Shown one piece after another: positions 1 to 8,317 of a stretch of DNA of 19,123 bases. The notes beneath the pieces are model-generated. The model was given only the letters and a program-made list of their open reading frames with translations, was not told the origin of the DNA and ran no database searches. The position numbers and the translations under genes are program-made. Position 1 is the first letter of the stretch; the number at the start of each line of letters is the position of its first letter. The stretch is from assembly GCA_964529035.1 (NCBI GenBank), contig CAZGUG010000040.1:1-19123 (forward strand), written 5' to 3'. The stretch comes from CAZGUG01 sp964529035 (GTDB lineage Bacteria > Bacillota > Clostridia > Ch29).

Positions 1-62
1 CATTTCAGACATCAGAGATTACAGTACAGACCTTTTCTGTAAACTATTTAATTAGCTAATAA

Positions 63-108
63 CAACTAAGGGGACAGGTATCCTGTCTGATACCTGTCCC
101 CTTAGTTG
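63..108. repeat. Perfect 20-bp inverted repeat, GGGGACAGG-type
   Basis: The left arm CAACTAAGGGGACAGGTATC (63-82) is exactly complementary to the right arm at 89-108, with a 6-base loop CTGTCT. It sits 15 bases past the stop codon of the minus-strand lipoprotein gene and so could end its transcript. However, the stem is longer than most intrinsic terminators and no clean T-run follows on the minus strand. A/T-flanked GGGGACAG palindromes of this kind recur between genes in many Firmicutes, and I infer a REP-like dispersed element with or without terminator activity. The hairpin is certain; its role is not. Confidence 0.75.
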
Positions 109-123
109 CATTTAGCGCTTTGT

Positions 124-1620
124 TTATTTCACTGCGTCCTCAGCGTACCGGTTGTTGGCGTTCCACAGCATAAACTCGTCTATGCCGTTTTCCTCCAGTG
201 CCCTTATCTGGGCCTTTACCTGCTCGGCCCCGTAGCTTATATATCCCTTTACCCAGGAAGCGGTGAAGTTCTGTATCCACGGCCTAATTACCGCCGGCGT
301 TTCGATGTTTTTGTTGCGCGCCGCCGAATCCTTTGCCGAGTTATAAACCGTCTCGTAGGGGTAGGCATCCGGCACCGGCAGTCCGTAAGTATTGTTTGCG
401 TAGTGGCTGGGATACATCATTGGTGATATGTAATCCACCACGTTGCTTATGGCTTCCCAGTACTGGCCCAGGGCCATGTCGTCGGCTACCGAGCCCACAA
501 GGCCGTATATATCCGCAGAGATGTATACTCCCTTTGGCGAAAGTTCACTATAGGCATATTTCAGGAAGTTCTGTATGGTCAGAGGTTTCGACTCTCCGGT
601 TGTGTCCCTGTAGTCCAGCCGCTTGTCCAGTTTGCCGCCGTCCGAAGCGGGGAACCTTACATAGTCGAACTGTATTTCGTTAAACCCGACATCCGCCGCT
701 TCCTTGGATACCGCTACATTGTATTCCCACAGCATCCTGTCGTGGGGCGACACCCAGATAAGCCCGTCGCTGTTGGTGAAGGGTTTGCCGGTGTCCCTGT
801 AGACAATTGCCCTGTCGGCGTGGTGGCTGGTATAGGTCGGGTCCTTGAAGGTTACTATCCTGGCTATCGTGTAAATACCGTTATCCTTCAGTTTTTTCAT
901 CAGGGCATCAATGTCCTTGACGGTGGCTTTACTGTTCGCGCTGGGGCTGTATTTTTCGGCAGCTTTTGTCTTGAAAAGCATATTGCCCTTGTCATCCTTC
1001 ACGTCTATAACAAAGGTATTTATTCCGGTTCTGTTCGCCATCTCAATCAGCCGGTCCAGCCTCTGTCCCCCCGCCGAGTATATGGTCAGATATATGCCTT
1101 TAACCTTAACCCGTGGGTTGTCCGGGTGTTCATCCACCTTTGGCTGGGGTGAATAATCCAGTTCGCGCAGTGTTTCGTCCAAAAGGTCGTACCGGTCTTC
1201 CACCGTGTACTCCGCTGCTATCCAGCCGTCCCCTTCTATCCCGTCGGTATCGGCAGATATCAGATGCCAATTTGCACCGTCATCGTCTGCCCTGGTATCC
1301 AGGATATGCACCGCCTGGCCCTTAATTGCCGAACCCACTATGGGGGCATCCTTTGTGGCTTCCTGCCTTATGTTCAGCTTGCTGGCGCTGACGTAAACAA
1401 TATCGCGGTTGTCCGCCGGGCTTTCTTCCCCGGTACCGGTGTCGCCCTGGTCCTCCGGGTTTTCGGGTTTCCCGTTGTTTTCGTCACTGCTGCCGCCAGC
1501 TTCAATGTCACTTCCGGAAGGCTGCAGTACCGGGAAAATATCTCCCGGGGAACAGGCTGCGGCGAAAACAGCCAGCATTAAAACAAATAATAAAAAAACA
1601 AGACCTCTTTTTCTACTCAT
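124..1620 (-). CDS. Lipoprotein with SH3-like domain and DUF4015 (putative glycoside hydrolase) domain
   Basis: The 498-residue product starts with a lipoprotein signal: basic MSRKR, a hydrophobic stretch to about residue 22, and a lipobox-like FAAAC with the lipidated cysteine at C23. A low-complexity linker rich in Gly, Glu, Asp and Pro follows (about 30-72). Residues 74-142 resemble a bacterial SH3 domain (VYVSASKLNIRQEAT, then GDGWIAAEY), a fold used to bind cell-wall peptides. From about 172 to the end the protein looks like the DUF4015 family of TIM-barrel glycoside-hydrolase-like proteins, seen in KGIYLT, FVIDVKDDKG and the diagnostic EIQFDYVRFP (315-324). It is probably anchored outside the membrane and acts on cell-wall or surface glycan; the substrate is unknown. 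A GGGGGT ribosome site lies 6 bases before the ATG. The gene stands alone, with a plausible promoter just upstream. Confidence 0.9.
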   Translation of the reverse strand: MSRKRGLVFLLFVLMLAVFAAACSPGDIFPVLQPSGSDIEAGGSSDENNGKPENPEDQGDTGTGEESPADNRDIVYVSASKLNIRQEATKDAPIVGSAIKGQAVHILDTRADDDGANWHLISADTDGIEGDGWIAAEYTVEDRYDLLDETLRELDYSPQPKVDEHPDNPRVKVKGIYLTIYSAGGQRLDRLIEMANRTGINTFVIDVKDDKGNMLFKTKAAEKYSPSANSKATVKDIDALMKKLKDNGIYTIARIVTFKDPTYTSHHADRAIVYRDTGKPFTNSDGLIWVSPHDRMLWEYNVAVSKEAADVGFNEIQFDYVRFPASDGGKLDKRLDYRDTTGESKPLTIQNFLKYAYSELSPKGVYISADIYGLVGSVADDMALGQYWEAISNVVDYISPMMYPSHYANNTYGLPVPDAYPYETVYNSAKDSAARNKNIETPAVIRPWIQNFTASWVKGYISYGAEQVKAQIRALEENGIDEFMLWNANNRYAEDAVK

Positions 1621-1655
1621 ATATTGACCCCCTGTGGTTTGTTTATGTCAACTCA

Positions 1656-1684
1656 ATTATATCATCATATCTGACAATTTTCAG
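1656..1684 (-). promoter_or_regulatory. Candidate sigma-A promoter with extended -10 for the lipoprotein gene
   Basis: Read on the minus strand there is a perfect -10 box TATAAT (1656-1661) preceded by TGA, making an extended -10. A weak -35 box CTGAAA (1679-1684, 4 of 6 matches) lies 17 bases upstream. The start codon is about 35 bases downstream of the -10 box, leaving room for the ribosome site. The -10 is strong; the -35 is weak. Confidence 0.45.
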
Positions 1685-1716
1685 CATATATCGAGCATGA
1701 AAAAATATCCTAATAT

Positions 1717-1752
1717 AAAAGAGCCGGCGGCTTACAAGTCACCGGCTCTTTT
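1717..1752 (-). terminator. Intrinsic terminator of the small DUF1657-like gene
   Basis: Arms AAAAGAGCCGG (1717-1727) and CCGGCTCTTTT (1742-1752) pair over 11 bp around a 14-base loop. On the minus strand the GC-rich stem is followed by TTTTATATT. The stop codon at 1739-1741 lies in the loop, so the last codons of the gene form one arm. The A-rich opposite flank could let it work in both directions. Confidence 0.85.
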
Positions 1753-2023
1753 GCTGTTTGTCTGTCTGTATTATCTTAGGGCTGTCCTGGCCTGTGTTCT
1801 GGTTGTTTTGCTGCTCCTGCCCGCCGCCGTACATCGGGTTGTTTTCGTTTAAATAGTTAAGCCTGCCATTCAGCATCTGTATGTGGCGTAGCGCATCCTG
1901 CTGCATCTGCTGAAACATCTGTTTTGCGGCGGGGTCGTCGGTGGAGTCGGCAAACACAGCATAGGTTCCCATGGCTGCCTGTTCGGAGGCAATGGCTTTT
2001 TCAAGGTCGCTTTTTACAGTCAT
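1739..2023 (-). CDS. Small DUF1657/ferritin-like helical protein
   Basis: The start is the ATG at 2021-2023, giving 94 residues beginning MTVKSDLEKAIASEQ. It has AGGAGGGAG four bases upstream; the longer frame that runs further upstream has no better site. The first 65 residues look like a two-helix bundle (SEQAAMGTYAVFAD, then AKQMFQQMQQDALRH and NGRLNYL). They resemble DUF1657 proteins of spore-formers, which also begin MTV and end this domain with a NP-x-Y type motif, and more loosely ferritin/rubrerythrin-type helices. A full di-iron set of Glu and ExxH is not visible, so metal binding is not supported. The tail is Gln/Asn-rich (GGGQEQQNNQN). It is monocistronic. The family assignment is moderate and the function unknown. 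Confidence 0.75.
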   Translation of the reverse strand: MTVKSDLEKAIASEQAAMGTYAVFADSTDDPAAKQMFQQMQQDALRHIQMLNGRLNYLNENNPMYGGGQEQQNNQNTGQDSPKIIQTDKQQKSR

Positions 2024-2166
2024 TCGGCTCCCTCCTTTTTGGAAAATGTCCGCAACTGTAGTATCCCTATATAATGATGATAAAACCCGGGTAATATTTT
2101 GGTAAAAAAAGTGGTTTCGACTGTTAAAAGGGGAAAGCAGGGGCTGCGGCGAATACTTAGAGGAAA

Positions 2167-2213
2167 GGGGACACACCGCTTATAGCGGGTATTCCTTGCT
2201 GCGGAATGTCCCC
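2167..2213. repeat. Multi-hairpin GGGGAC...GTCCCC repeat (REP-like)
   Basis: The outer arms GGGGAC (2167-2172) and GTCCCC (2208-2213) pair. Inside them sit two separate hairpins: CCGC-TTATA-GCGG (2176-2188) and ATTCC-TTGCTGC-GGAAT (2191-2207). The whole could fold as a three-way junction in single-stranded DNA or RNA. It lies between divergent genes and encodes nothing evident. It shares the GGGGACA edge with the inverted repeat at 63-108. Confidence 0.65.
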
Positions 2214-2233
2214 GATTGATAGTCTATTGGGTC

Positions 2234-2247
2234 GGGACACACCGCTT
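2234..2247 (+). repeat. Partial second copy of the GGGACACACCGCTT repeat
   Basis: The 14 bases GGGACACACCGCTT repeat exactly the bases at 2168-2181, 66 bases upstream. The second copy lacks the remaining hairpins and the right GTCCCC edge, so it looks like a truncated element. It lies only about 30 bases before the start of the nuclease gene. Confidence 0.7.
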
Positions 2248-2275
2248 TACAGACTTTTGGGTAGGGGTGGTTTGT

Positions 2276-3409
2276 ATGGATGGAATAAAGATACTGCACA
2301 CCGGGGACTTGCACCTGGGCATGCCCTTTACCGGGTCGAGGCTGCCTTCTGCTGTGGGCAGGATAAGAAGGCAGGAGCTCTGGGAAACCTTTGACCGGAT
2401 TATTAAGATTGCGAAGAAAGAAAAGGTTCACCTGCTGCTGGTTTCCGGCGACCTTTTCGAGTACGACTATTGCAGCATGTCGGATATTAAGAGGATAAAC
2501 GACAGGTTTGCGCAGATTCCCGGTACACGGGTTTTCATAGCACCCGGCAACCACGATCCCGCCGTTGCGGATTCTCTGTACAATACATGCCGGTGGCAGC
2601 CCAATGTACATATCTTCAGGGAAAGCCGGGTAAGCGCCGTAAGGCTGGAGGATTATAACACTGTTGTATGGGGCCTGGGCTGGGACAAAGCCAGGATACG
2701 AAAGCCGCTGCTTGAGGGCTTTGTGGCGGACGCTGGGGCGGTTAACATACTGGCTGTCCACTGCGACGTGGTTCCCGTGGGAAGCGCTTCGGATTACCTG
2801 CCGGTATATGCACAGCACCTGGCGGGCTGCGGCGTCAATTATGCCGCCCTGGGGCATATTCACAAGGGAGGCAGGGTAAACAAAAGCGGCGGCACCGAGG
2901 CGGTATACTGCGGCAGCCCCGAGCCGCTGGATTTTACGGAGGAAGGTCGGCATGGCATATATATGGGAACGGTGGGCACAAACTTCTGCAATGTAAAGTT
3001 CATTGAAACGGCAAAGAGAAGGTTTGTTACCGAAAGGATAATCCTTGATCCGTCAGGCACCCAGGATACAATACTGGAAGAGATAAACAAACATATACAA
3101 ACCGCGGGAGAGGATAACCTTTTCAAATTTTTGCTGGAGGGCAGCGTAGACCCGGGGTTCGAGCCGGATACCGAATACCTGCGGAACGCCTTTGAAACCT
3201 TTTATACAGAAATCATAAACAACACCCTTCCCGGCTACGACCTTGATTCAATTCGGGAAGAGGAAAAACACAGCATCACCGGTGTGTTTGCGACGCAGCT
3301 CCTCGCCCGTATTAAACGGGAAACCGGCCCCGCGGAAAAAGAAGTCCTGGAAAGGGCCCTTTATATAGGGCTGGATGCTTTGAACGGCAGGAAGGTGACC
3401 GGCAGATGA
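2276..3409 (+). CDS. yhaO: YhaO/SbcD-type metallophosphoesterase DNA exonuclease subunit
   Basis: Nuclease subunit of an SbcCD/Mre11-Rad50-type complex that processes DNA ends. The chosen ATG (2276) has GGGGTGG five bases upstream and opens at the conserved beta strand MDGIKILHTGDLHLG; an in-frame ATG at 2216 would add 20 unrelated residues. All calcineurin-like phosphoesterase metal motifs are present in the 377-residue product: D11-x-H13, G58-D59, G91-N-H-D94, H162 and G193-H-I-H196, so a two-metal catalytic site is expected. The C-terminal third is less conserved. The stop overlaps the next start as ATGA, a layout for translational coupling with its ATPase partner. The partner's YhaN-like form argues for the Firmicute YhaO/YhaN branch rather than classical SbcD/SbcC. 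Confidence 0.92.
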   Translation: MDGIKILHTGDLHLGMPFTGSRLPSAVGRIRRQELWETFDRIIKIAKKEKVHLLLVSGDLFEYDYCSMSDIKRINDRFAQIPGTRVFIAPGNHDPAVADSLYNTCRWQPNVHIFRESRVSAVRLEDYNTVVWGLGWDKARIRKPLLEGFVADAGAVNILAVHCDVVPVGSASDYLPVYAQHLAGCGVNYAALGHIHKGGRVNKSGGTEAVYCGSPEPLDFTEEGRHGIYMGTVGTNFCNVKFIETAKRRFVTERIILDPSGTQDTILEEINKHIQTAGEDNLFKFLLEGSVDPGFEPDTEYLRNAFETFYTEIINNTLPGYDLDSIREEEKHSITGVFATQLLARIKRETGPAEKEVLERALYIGLDALNGRKVTGR

Positions 3410-5628
3410 TAATAAAGGAACTGTACATAAAGGCCTTCGGCAGGCTTTCGAACACGAGAATTCTGCTGGGGGACAACCTTAACATAATATACGGGCCCAA
3501 CGAAAAGGGAAAGTCCACCATACACAAGTTTATCGAGGCCATGCTTTTCGGCTTTGTCAAGCCCGGCTTAAAGAAAAGGTCCATGATGGACGAGTACTAC
3601 CTGTACCGGCCGTGGACCGGCGATTTGTACGAGGGCAGCCTTGTTTACGAGGTCGAAGGCGGGCTGTACAAAGTGGAACGAAACCTGGCGAAGGGCAGGG
3701 AAAGCGTCAGGGTGCTGGACAATATTACCGGTGAAGATGTAACCGGCAGGTTCGGGTATCACAGGGCAAGGAAAGAACCGCTGTTTGCCAGCCGGCACTT
3801 GGGTATCAGCCATATGGTGTTTAGAAACACCATCAGCATAAGCCAGTTGGGCAGCAAAAGCGACAAGGCCCTGGCCCGGGAGATACAGACACGGCTTGGG
3901 AACCTGGGCAGCGCCGGGGATGCGGACATATCGGTAGGCAGGGCTGAAAAGATCATTAAGGAATACCTGGACGAAATAGGTACCGACAGGGCCCGTACAA
4001 AGGAATACGGCAGGCTGTGCCGGCAGGTGGAAGAGCTGGAGAACGGGATTAAAACTGCGGCAGCGGCGGTGGAGGACCTAAGAAGCCTTGGCCGGCAGCT
4101 CAAGGAAGCCGAAGCAAAGGCCGGTAAACTGCGTGCAGTTGCACGGCGGCTTGAAGAAAGGATAAAAAGCTGCAGCGACAGCCAGGCTTTGCGGCGCTGG
4201 GCGGATATTAAAGGGATTAGGGAAGAAAAAGCGGGCCTGACTGCCAGTCTGGAAGAGTACGCGGAATACCAAGACTTTGACCCGGGGGACAGCGAAGAGC
4301 TTTATTCGCTGGTACGGGTGGCGGAACAGGACAGGCAGGAAATAACAAGGATTAGGGCAAAGATTGAAGAGACTGCGCTTGATACAGCTGCAGCAGACGG
4401 TGAAGTATTTGTTCCCGGTCGGCAGGGCCGGGATGAAAGAGAGGAGGCTGTCCGACGCAGTATAAGAAGCGGTTTTGTAACATGCGCCCTGCTGACGGCG
4501 GCTGCCGCAGCAGCGGCAGTGCTGGCGGTTGTCAGGGGCAGTGCTGCCCTTGGTATACTGCCGATACCGCTTATTATTCTAATCCTTTACCATATAAGGC
4601 GGACGGTGATACAAAAAGGCCGGCTCCGGGAGCTGGAGGAAGCGGCCCGGAAGTTGGAGCTGGAGCGGCGGTATATGGAAAAATACAAGGACCAGCTGCA
4701 GCAGAGCCTGTCCGAAAGGCAGAAGGAATTAGATAAACGGGAGGAAAGAATATCAGAAATCCTGGAGCAGGCGGGGGCGCATAGTGCTGCCGATTACCGG
4801 GACAGGGCGGCCGGGCATAAAAGGTACGCCGAGCTTTCAAACAGGCTGCAGCAAACCGAAAGGCTGCTTGATACAAGGCTTGATGGCGAAGATTTTGCCG
4901 CGGTCCAAAAAAGGGCGGAAGAGATACAAAAGTATGCCGCTGCAGCCAGGATTGACGAAGAATACAGGGATGAGACTGACGCGGAGGAGCTTTCGGGCTG
5001 GAAACTACGCCTTGAAGGAATAAGGGAAGAGGAAGCCGATATCCTGCGGGGCATGGAAAAGATCAAGGGCAGCATTGAAACTCTGCAGAAAAGCCTTAAA
5101 AGCTTACCCGATATGGAAGAGGAGCTGTCAGTGGCAAGGGAAAGGCGGCATATATTAGAAAAAGAAAGAAAGGCGGCCCAAATCGCATTGGAAGTGCTGC
5201 AGGAAGCTTCTGCAGAGGTACACAGCGGATTTGCGCCGGTGCTAAACAAAAAAGTTGGTGATATAATAGCCGAAATAACCGGGGGAAGGTATAAGGATTT
5301 GCGTATAAACAAGGACCTCGAAATACTTGCCACCTCCCCCGAAACCGGTCGGCAGGTGAAAGCGGAAAGGTTAAGCGGCGGTACCGTTGACCAGTTTTAT
5401 TTCGCCCTGAGGGTGGCCGCTTCCGAGCTTTTGTCCAACCGAAATAAACCGCCGCTGTTCTTGGACGATAGCTTTGTGCAGTATGACATGAAGCGTCTTG
5501 CGAAGGTTATGGAATACATAATATTTAAGTCCCGGACAAGACAAATTATCCTTTTTACCTGCCAGAACAGGGAAAAGGAGGTTGCAGACGGCCTTGAAGA
5601 AGAATATAATTATCTGGAGATAGAATAA
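3406..5628 (+). CDS. yhaN: YhaN-type SbcC/Rad50-like AAA ATPase with membrane hairpin
   Basis: A 740-residue partner ATPase of the preceding nuclease. The N-terminal ATPase half has Walker A GPNEKGKST (30-38). The C-terminal half has the ABC signature LSGGT (656-660) and Walker B LFLDD (684-688). Between them long coiled coils run from about 200 to 340 and 400 to 610, rich in Glu, Arg, Lys and Leu. At the tip, where Rad50 and SbcC carry a CxxC zinc hook, this protein has two hydrophobic segments (about 357-376 and 379-396) with a short turn between, followed by basic HIRRT. This is a membrane hairpin and would tether the complex to the cytoplasmic membrane. There is no CxxC there. The start is fixed by the ATGA overlap with the nuclease gene. 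It probably acts in DNA-end processing; YhaN itself is little characterised. Confidence 0.9.
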   Translation: MIIKELYIKAFGRLSNTRILLGDNLNIIYGPNEKGKSTIHKFIEAMLFGFVKPGLKKRSMMDEYYLYRPWTGDLYEGSLVYEVEGGLYKVERNLAKGRESVRVLDNITGEDVTGRFGYHRARKEPLFASRHLGISHMVFRNTISISQLGSKSDKALAREIQTRLGNLGSAGDADISVGRAEKIIKEYLDEIGTDRARTKEYGRLCRQVEELENGIKTAAAAVEDLRSLGRQLKEAEAKAGKLRAVARRLEERIKSCSDSQALRRWADIKGIREEKAGLTASLEEYAEYQDFDPGDSEELYSLVRVAEQDRQEITRIRAKIEETALDTAAADGEVFVPGRQGRDEREEAVRRSIRSGFVTCALLTAAAAAAAVLAVVRGSAALGILPIPLIILILYHIRRTVIQKGRLRELEEAARKLELERRYMEKYKDQLQQSLSERQKELDKREERISEILEQAGAHSAADYRDRAAGHKRYAELSNRLQQTERLLDTRLDGEDFAAVQKRAEEIQKYAAAARIDEEYRDETDAEELSGWKLRLEGIREEEADILRGMEKIKGSIETLQKSLKSLPDMEEELSVARERRHILEKERKAAQIALEVLQEASAEVHSGFAPVLNKKVGDIIAEITGGRYKDLRINKDLEILATSPETGRQVKAERLSGGTVDQFYFALRVAASELLSNRNKPPLFLDDSFVQYDMKRLAKVMEYIIFKSRTRQIILFTCQNREKEVADGLEEEYNYLEIE

Positions 5629-5661
5629 AACTGCCGGTTATTTCGGAAGGAAGGGAAAAAC

Positions 5662-6594
5662 ATGAATCTGGACAGGGGTCATTTTACGGCACTGGCAGCG
5701 GGAATACTTTGGGGTACGGCGGGTTTTTTCACCCGTACTCTTTTTGATGCCGGGTTAAGCCCCCTTCAGGTGGCTACATATCGTACGTCGGTTATGGCTT
5801 TGATTACGGCTTTAATCATACTTCTTTACAACAGGAAGTTGCTGGTAGTTAAGAAAAAGGACCTGCCCTATATTATCACAATGGGCCTGTTCGGCACGGG
5901 GATAGGATATTTTACCCATAACAGTGCCATGAAGTATACCACCCTGGCTATTGCATCCATGCTTGTTTACACAAACCCCGTTTATACCACCATACTGGCG
6001 GCGGTATTCTTCAAGGAACGGATTTACAAAGGAAAAATAATAGGGCTTGTGCTGCTTCTTTTGGGTTGTTCAATGCTGGTTAAGGTATACGATTCCGCCT
6101 TTTTCGGCCTGAATTTAACCGGTGTAATATACGGCCTTCTTACCGCGGTAAGCATTTCTATATCTTCACTGTGTGCAAAAAAGGTAACAAGGGATTACCA
6201 TACCCTTACCACGGTTTTCTATAACTTCTTAGTAGGCGCACTGTTTCTTGTGGCCTTTTCATTAACCGGTAAGGCACAGGGATGGCTGCTTGACGGCAGA
6301 GCGATACTGTCCCTCGCGTATCTTACACTGCTGCCGGGTGTACTGGCGTTTATGCTGTACATGTATTCAATCAAAAGGATAGAGGTGAGCCAGACCGAGT
6401 CCTGTGTCGCGATAGAGCCGGTTATGGCGGCGATAGTAGGTTATATGTTCTTCAGCGAGACCCTTGACGGGATGCAGTTTATGGGCGCAGCGGTAATACT
6501 CCTTGGCGTGTTGGTGTTTAACGATGCATGGGGCAGGGAAGCCCTGAAGGAAGGGCAGACACCTCCGGCAAAGGAACTGTTACAGAAGCGGTGA
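5662..6594 (+). CDS. EamA-family (DMT superfamily) transporter
   Basis: A 310-residue integral membrane protein with about ten hydrophobic segments arranged as two EamA repeats (about 8-140 and 150-288). The first repeat starts with the typical GILWGTAGFFTRTLF and has the loop TLAIASMLVYTNPVYTTIL; the second has SQTESCVAIEPVMAAIVGY, the usual Glu-Pro site near helix nine. Family members export amino acids, purines or other small metabolites; the substrate cannot be told here. GGAAGGAAGGG lies shortly before the ATG. It follows the ATPase gene by 33 bases in the same direction, so it may share that transcript. Its last 15 bases overlap the end of the convergent gene, leaving no intergenic terminator. 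Confidence 0.93.
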   Translation: MNLDRGHFTALAAGILWGTAGFFTRTLFDAGLSPLQVATYRTSVMALITALIILLYNRKLLVVKKKDLPYIITMGLFGTGIGYFTHNSAMKYTTLAIASMLVYTNPVYTTILAAVFFKERIYKGKIIGLVLLLLGCSMLVKVYDSAFFGLNLTGVIYGLLTAVSISISSLCAKKVTRDYHTLTTVFYNFLVGALFLVAFSLTGKAQGWLLDGRAILSLAYLTLLPGVLAFMLYMYSIKRIEVSQTESCVAIEPVMAAIVGYMFFSETLDGMQFMGAAVILLGVLVFNDAWGREALKEGQTPPAKELLQKR

Positions 6595-8091
6595 AAATAG
6601 CCTGGCGGTGGCTTCAGCCAGGTGTTTTCCAAGGGGCCGCTCTTTCCACCCGTTCCTGTCAATTCTCACACAGTGTTTAAGGTCCCTGAAAAAGTCCTCT
6701 TCCAAAGCTTTTATTACTTTCCTGTCGTATACTATTGCATTAATCTCATAGCCCAGGTGAAGGCTTCTTATGTCAAGGTTGGCGGTACCCACCGAGGCCA
6801 CCGTGTTGTCCACCTGGATAACCTTCGCGTGAATAAAGCCCCTTGTGTATTCGTATATTTCAACGCCCGCTTCCATGAGTTCCTGGTAATAGGACCGGGA
6901 AGCCGAGTGTACTATTTTTTTGTCCGGGATGCCGGGGACCAATAGGCGGACATCCACTCCTGCCAGCGATGATATTTTAAGCGCCGTAAGCAGGCTCTCG
7001 TCGGGTATAAGGTACGGGGTTGTGATGTACAGTTTGTTCTGTGCCATTGAAACCAGCTGTACGTACAGCTTCTGCATGGATTCCCATTTGGAATCCGGGC
7101 TGCTGCTCACTATCTGGACCGGTTTATATGTATCGATGCTGTGGGGCGCAAAATAGTCTTCGCATTCGATTCTCCTGCCGGTTGCATAGGTCCAGTCCTG
7201 CAGGAATACCGCCTGCATCGAGTATACCGAATCCCCCTCCAGCTTGATATGGGTATCCCGCCAGAAGCTGAAGCTTTTGCTCTTGCCCAGGTATTCGTCC
7301 CCTATGTTCAGGCCCCCCAGGAAACCCACTTTGCCGTCCACCACAAGTATTTTCCTGTGGTTTCGGTAATTTGTCCTGTAGTCAAGGAACGGAAATTTAA
7401 TCGGCAGAAACACTCCAATCTCTCCGCCGGCTTTTTCAAGGGGCCGGAAAAACTCTTTAGAAAGCTTAAGACAGCCCACTCCGTCGTACAGTATCCTCAC
7501 CTGTACGCCCCGTCCTGCCTTGTCTACGAGTATGTCCCTTATCTTCCGGCCCAGTTTGTCGCCCCTTATTATGTAATACTCCATGTGTATGTGGTTTTCC
7601 GCCCTTTTAAGTTCCTTTATTATTTCGCGGAAGGTTAAAGGCCCGTTGGTCAGCACCTTTATCGTGTTGTGTGGCTGCACCGGCAGCGCGGTGGTGGTGC
7701 TTACCAGGGTGCTGAGCTTCGGGCAGGGCAGTGCGGTATCGTGTGAAAGAAAGTTTGCCTGGTTGGTTTTGAGTATGATGCTGCACCGGTCATAGGGGGA
7801 TAAATCCTTGTATGCCTTATTCCTGCGGATATCCCTTCCAAAGAAGGTGTACAGTATATATCCGCCTATCGGAAAGGCTATGAACACCAAAAGCCAGGCG
7901 ATTGTTTTATAGGGGTTCCTTTTTTCCATGAGTATAACAACCGCTATTAACAGCAGGTTAATAAGAAAAATAAAAGCGGCAATCCTCCAGGTAAGCTGAA
8001 GCGGGGTAAGGCCCATGTGCCAGGAGTAGAACCCTGCCGCTACGGTTATAAAAACAACAAGCAAAACGAGCGAAAGGTTGGTTCGCTTCAT
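6580..8091 (-). CDS. cls: Cardiolipin synthase (phospholipase D family)
   Basis: A 503-residue membrane enzyme expected to join two phosphatidylglycerol molecules to cardiolipin plus glycerol. The N-terminus has two to three hydrophobic segments (about 6-22, 35-55, 64-84), then a cytosolic part with both HKD motifs: H245-R-K247 with D252, followed by GFLGGLNIGDEY, and H421-A-K423 with D428, followed by SVGTANLDIRS. The order and length match bacterial Cls proteins. The start is the ATG at 8089-8091, with AGGAAAGGAT just upstream on the minus strand. The 3' end overlaps the convergent transporter gene by 15 bases. Both catalytic motifs are intact, so an active enzyme is likely. Confidence 0.94.
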   Translation of the reverse strand: MKRTNLSLVLLVVFITVAAGFYSWHMGLTPLQLTWRIAAFIFLINLLLIAVVILMEKRNPYKTIAWLLVFIAFPIGGYILYTFFGRDIRRNKAYKDLSPYDRCSIILKTNQANFLSHDTALPCPKLSTLVSTTTALPVQPHNTIKVLTNGPLTFREIIKELKRAENHIHMEYYIIRGDKLGRKIRDILVDKAGRGVQVRILYDGVGCLKLSKEFFRPLEKAGGEIGVFLPIKFPFLDYRTNYRNHRKILVVDGKVGFLGGLNIGDEYLGKSKSFSFWRDTHIKLEGDSVYSMQAVFLQDWTYATGRRIECEDYFAPHSIDTYKPVQIVSSSPDSKWESMQKLYVQLVSMAQNKLYITTPYLIPDESLLTALKISSLAGVDVRLLVPGIPDKKIVHSASRSYYQELMEAGVEIYEYTRGFIHAKVIQVDNTVASVGTANLDIRSLHLGYEINAIVYDRKVIKALEEDFFRDLKHCVRIDRNGWKERPLGKHLAEATARLFSPLL

Positions 8092-8317
8092 AATATCCTT
8101 TCCTTTATCTTCCGGATTATAAGTAATACCATAATATCATTTATTCCCCTTTTTGGTAACCAAATATCATGGAAAATGGTGGCGACCGGCTTTATTTTTT
8201 GGCGCATAGGGGCCGAATTTGTTGGAAACTTTTGGACGATTATATGGAGGGATGAAAAGGGGAGACGTTTAAATAGTAATGGGACACATACAACTATTGA
8301 ACAGGGGGGATATTTGA

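Noticed and set aside
2070..2099. Spore-type (sigma-G-like) promoter, minus strand, before the DUF1657-like gene (CATTATA with AAATA 18 bases away)
   Set aside because: Both boxes match the consensus only partly and the spacing is at the upper limit; it could arise by chance in A/T-rich DNA.
2024..2176. Longer start for the DUF1657-like protein
   Set aside because: The extra residues are not protein-like for this family, while the ATG at 2023 has a near-perfect ribosome site and the typical MTV start.
2180..2953. 257-codon open frame on the minus strand opposite the nuclease gene
   Set aside because: The plus-strand frame has all catalytic motifs of a known family; the opposite frame shows no domain and is a shadow.
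6601..6622. CCTGGC/GCCAGG hairpin just past the transporter gene
   Set aside because: It lies inside the cardiolipin synthase coding region, has a weak stem and no T-run, so I did not call a terminator.
8152..8164. TTTGGTAACCAAA near-palindrome in the gap before the 139-residue gene
   Set aside because: Short, single copy, and no promoter could be placed with confidence next to it.
8281..8288. GGGACACA word resembling the repeat at 2168
   Set aside because: Only eight bases match and no hairpin surrounds it; likely chance.
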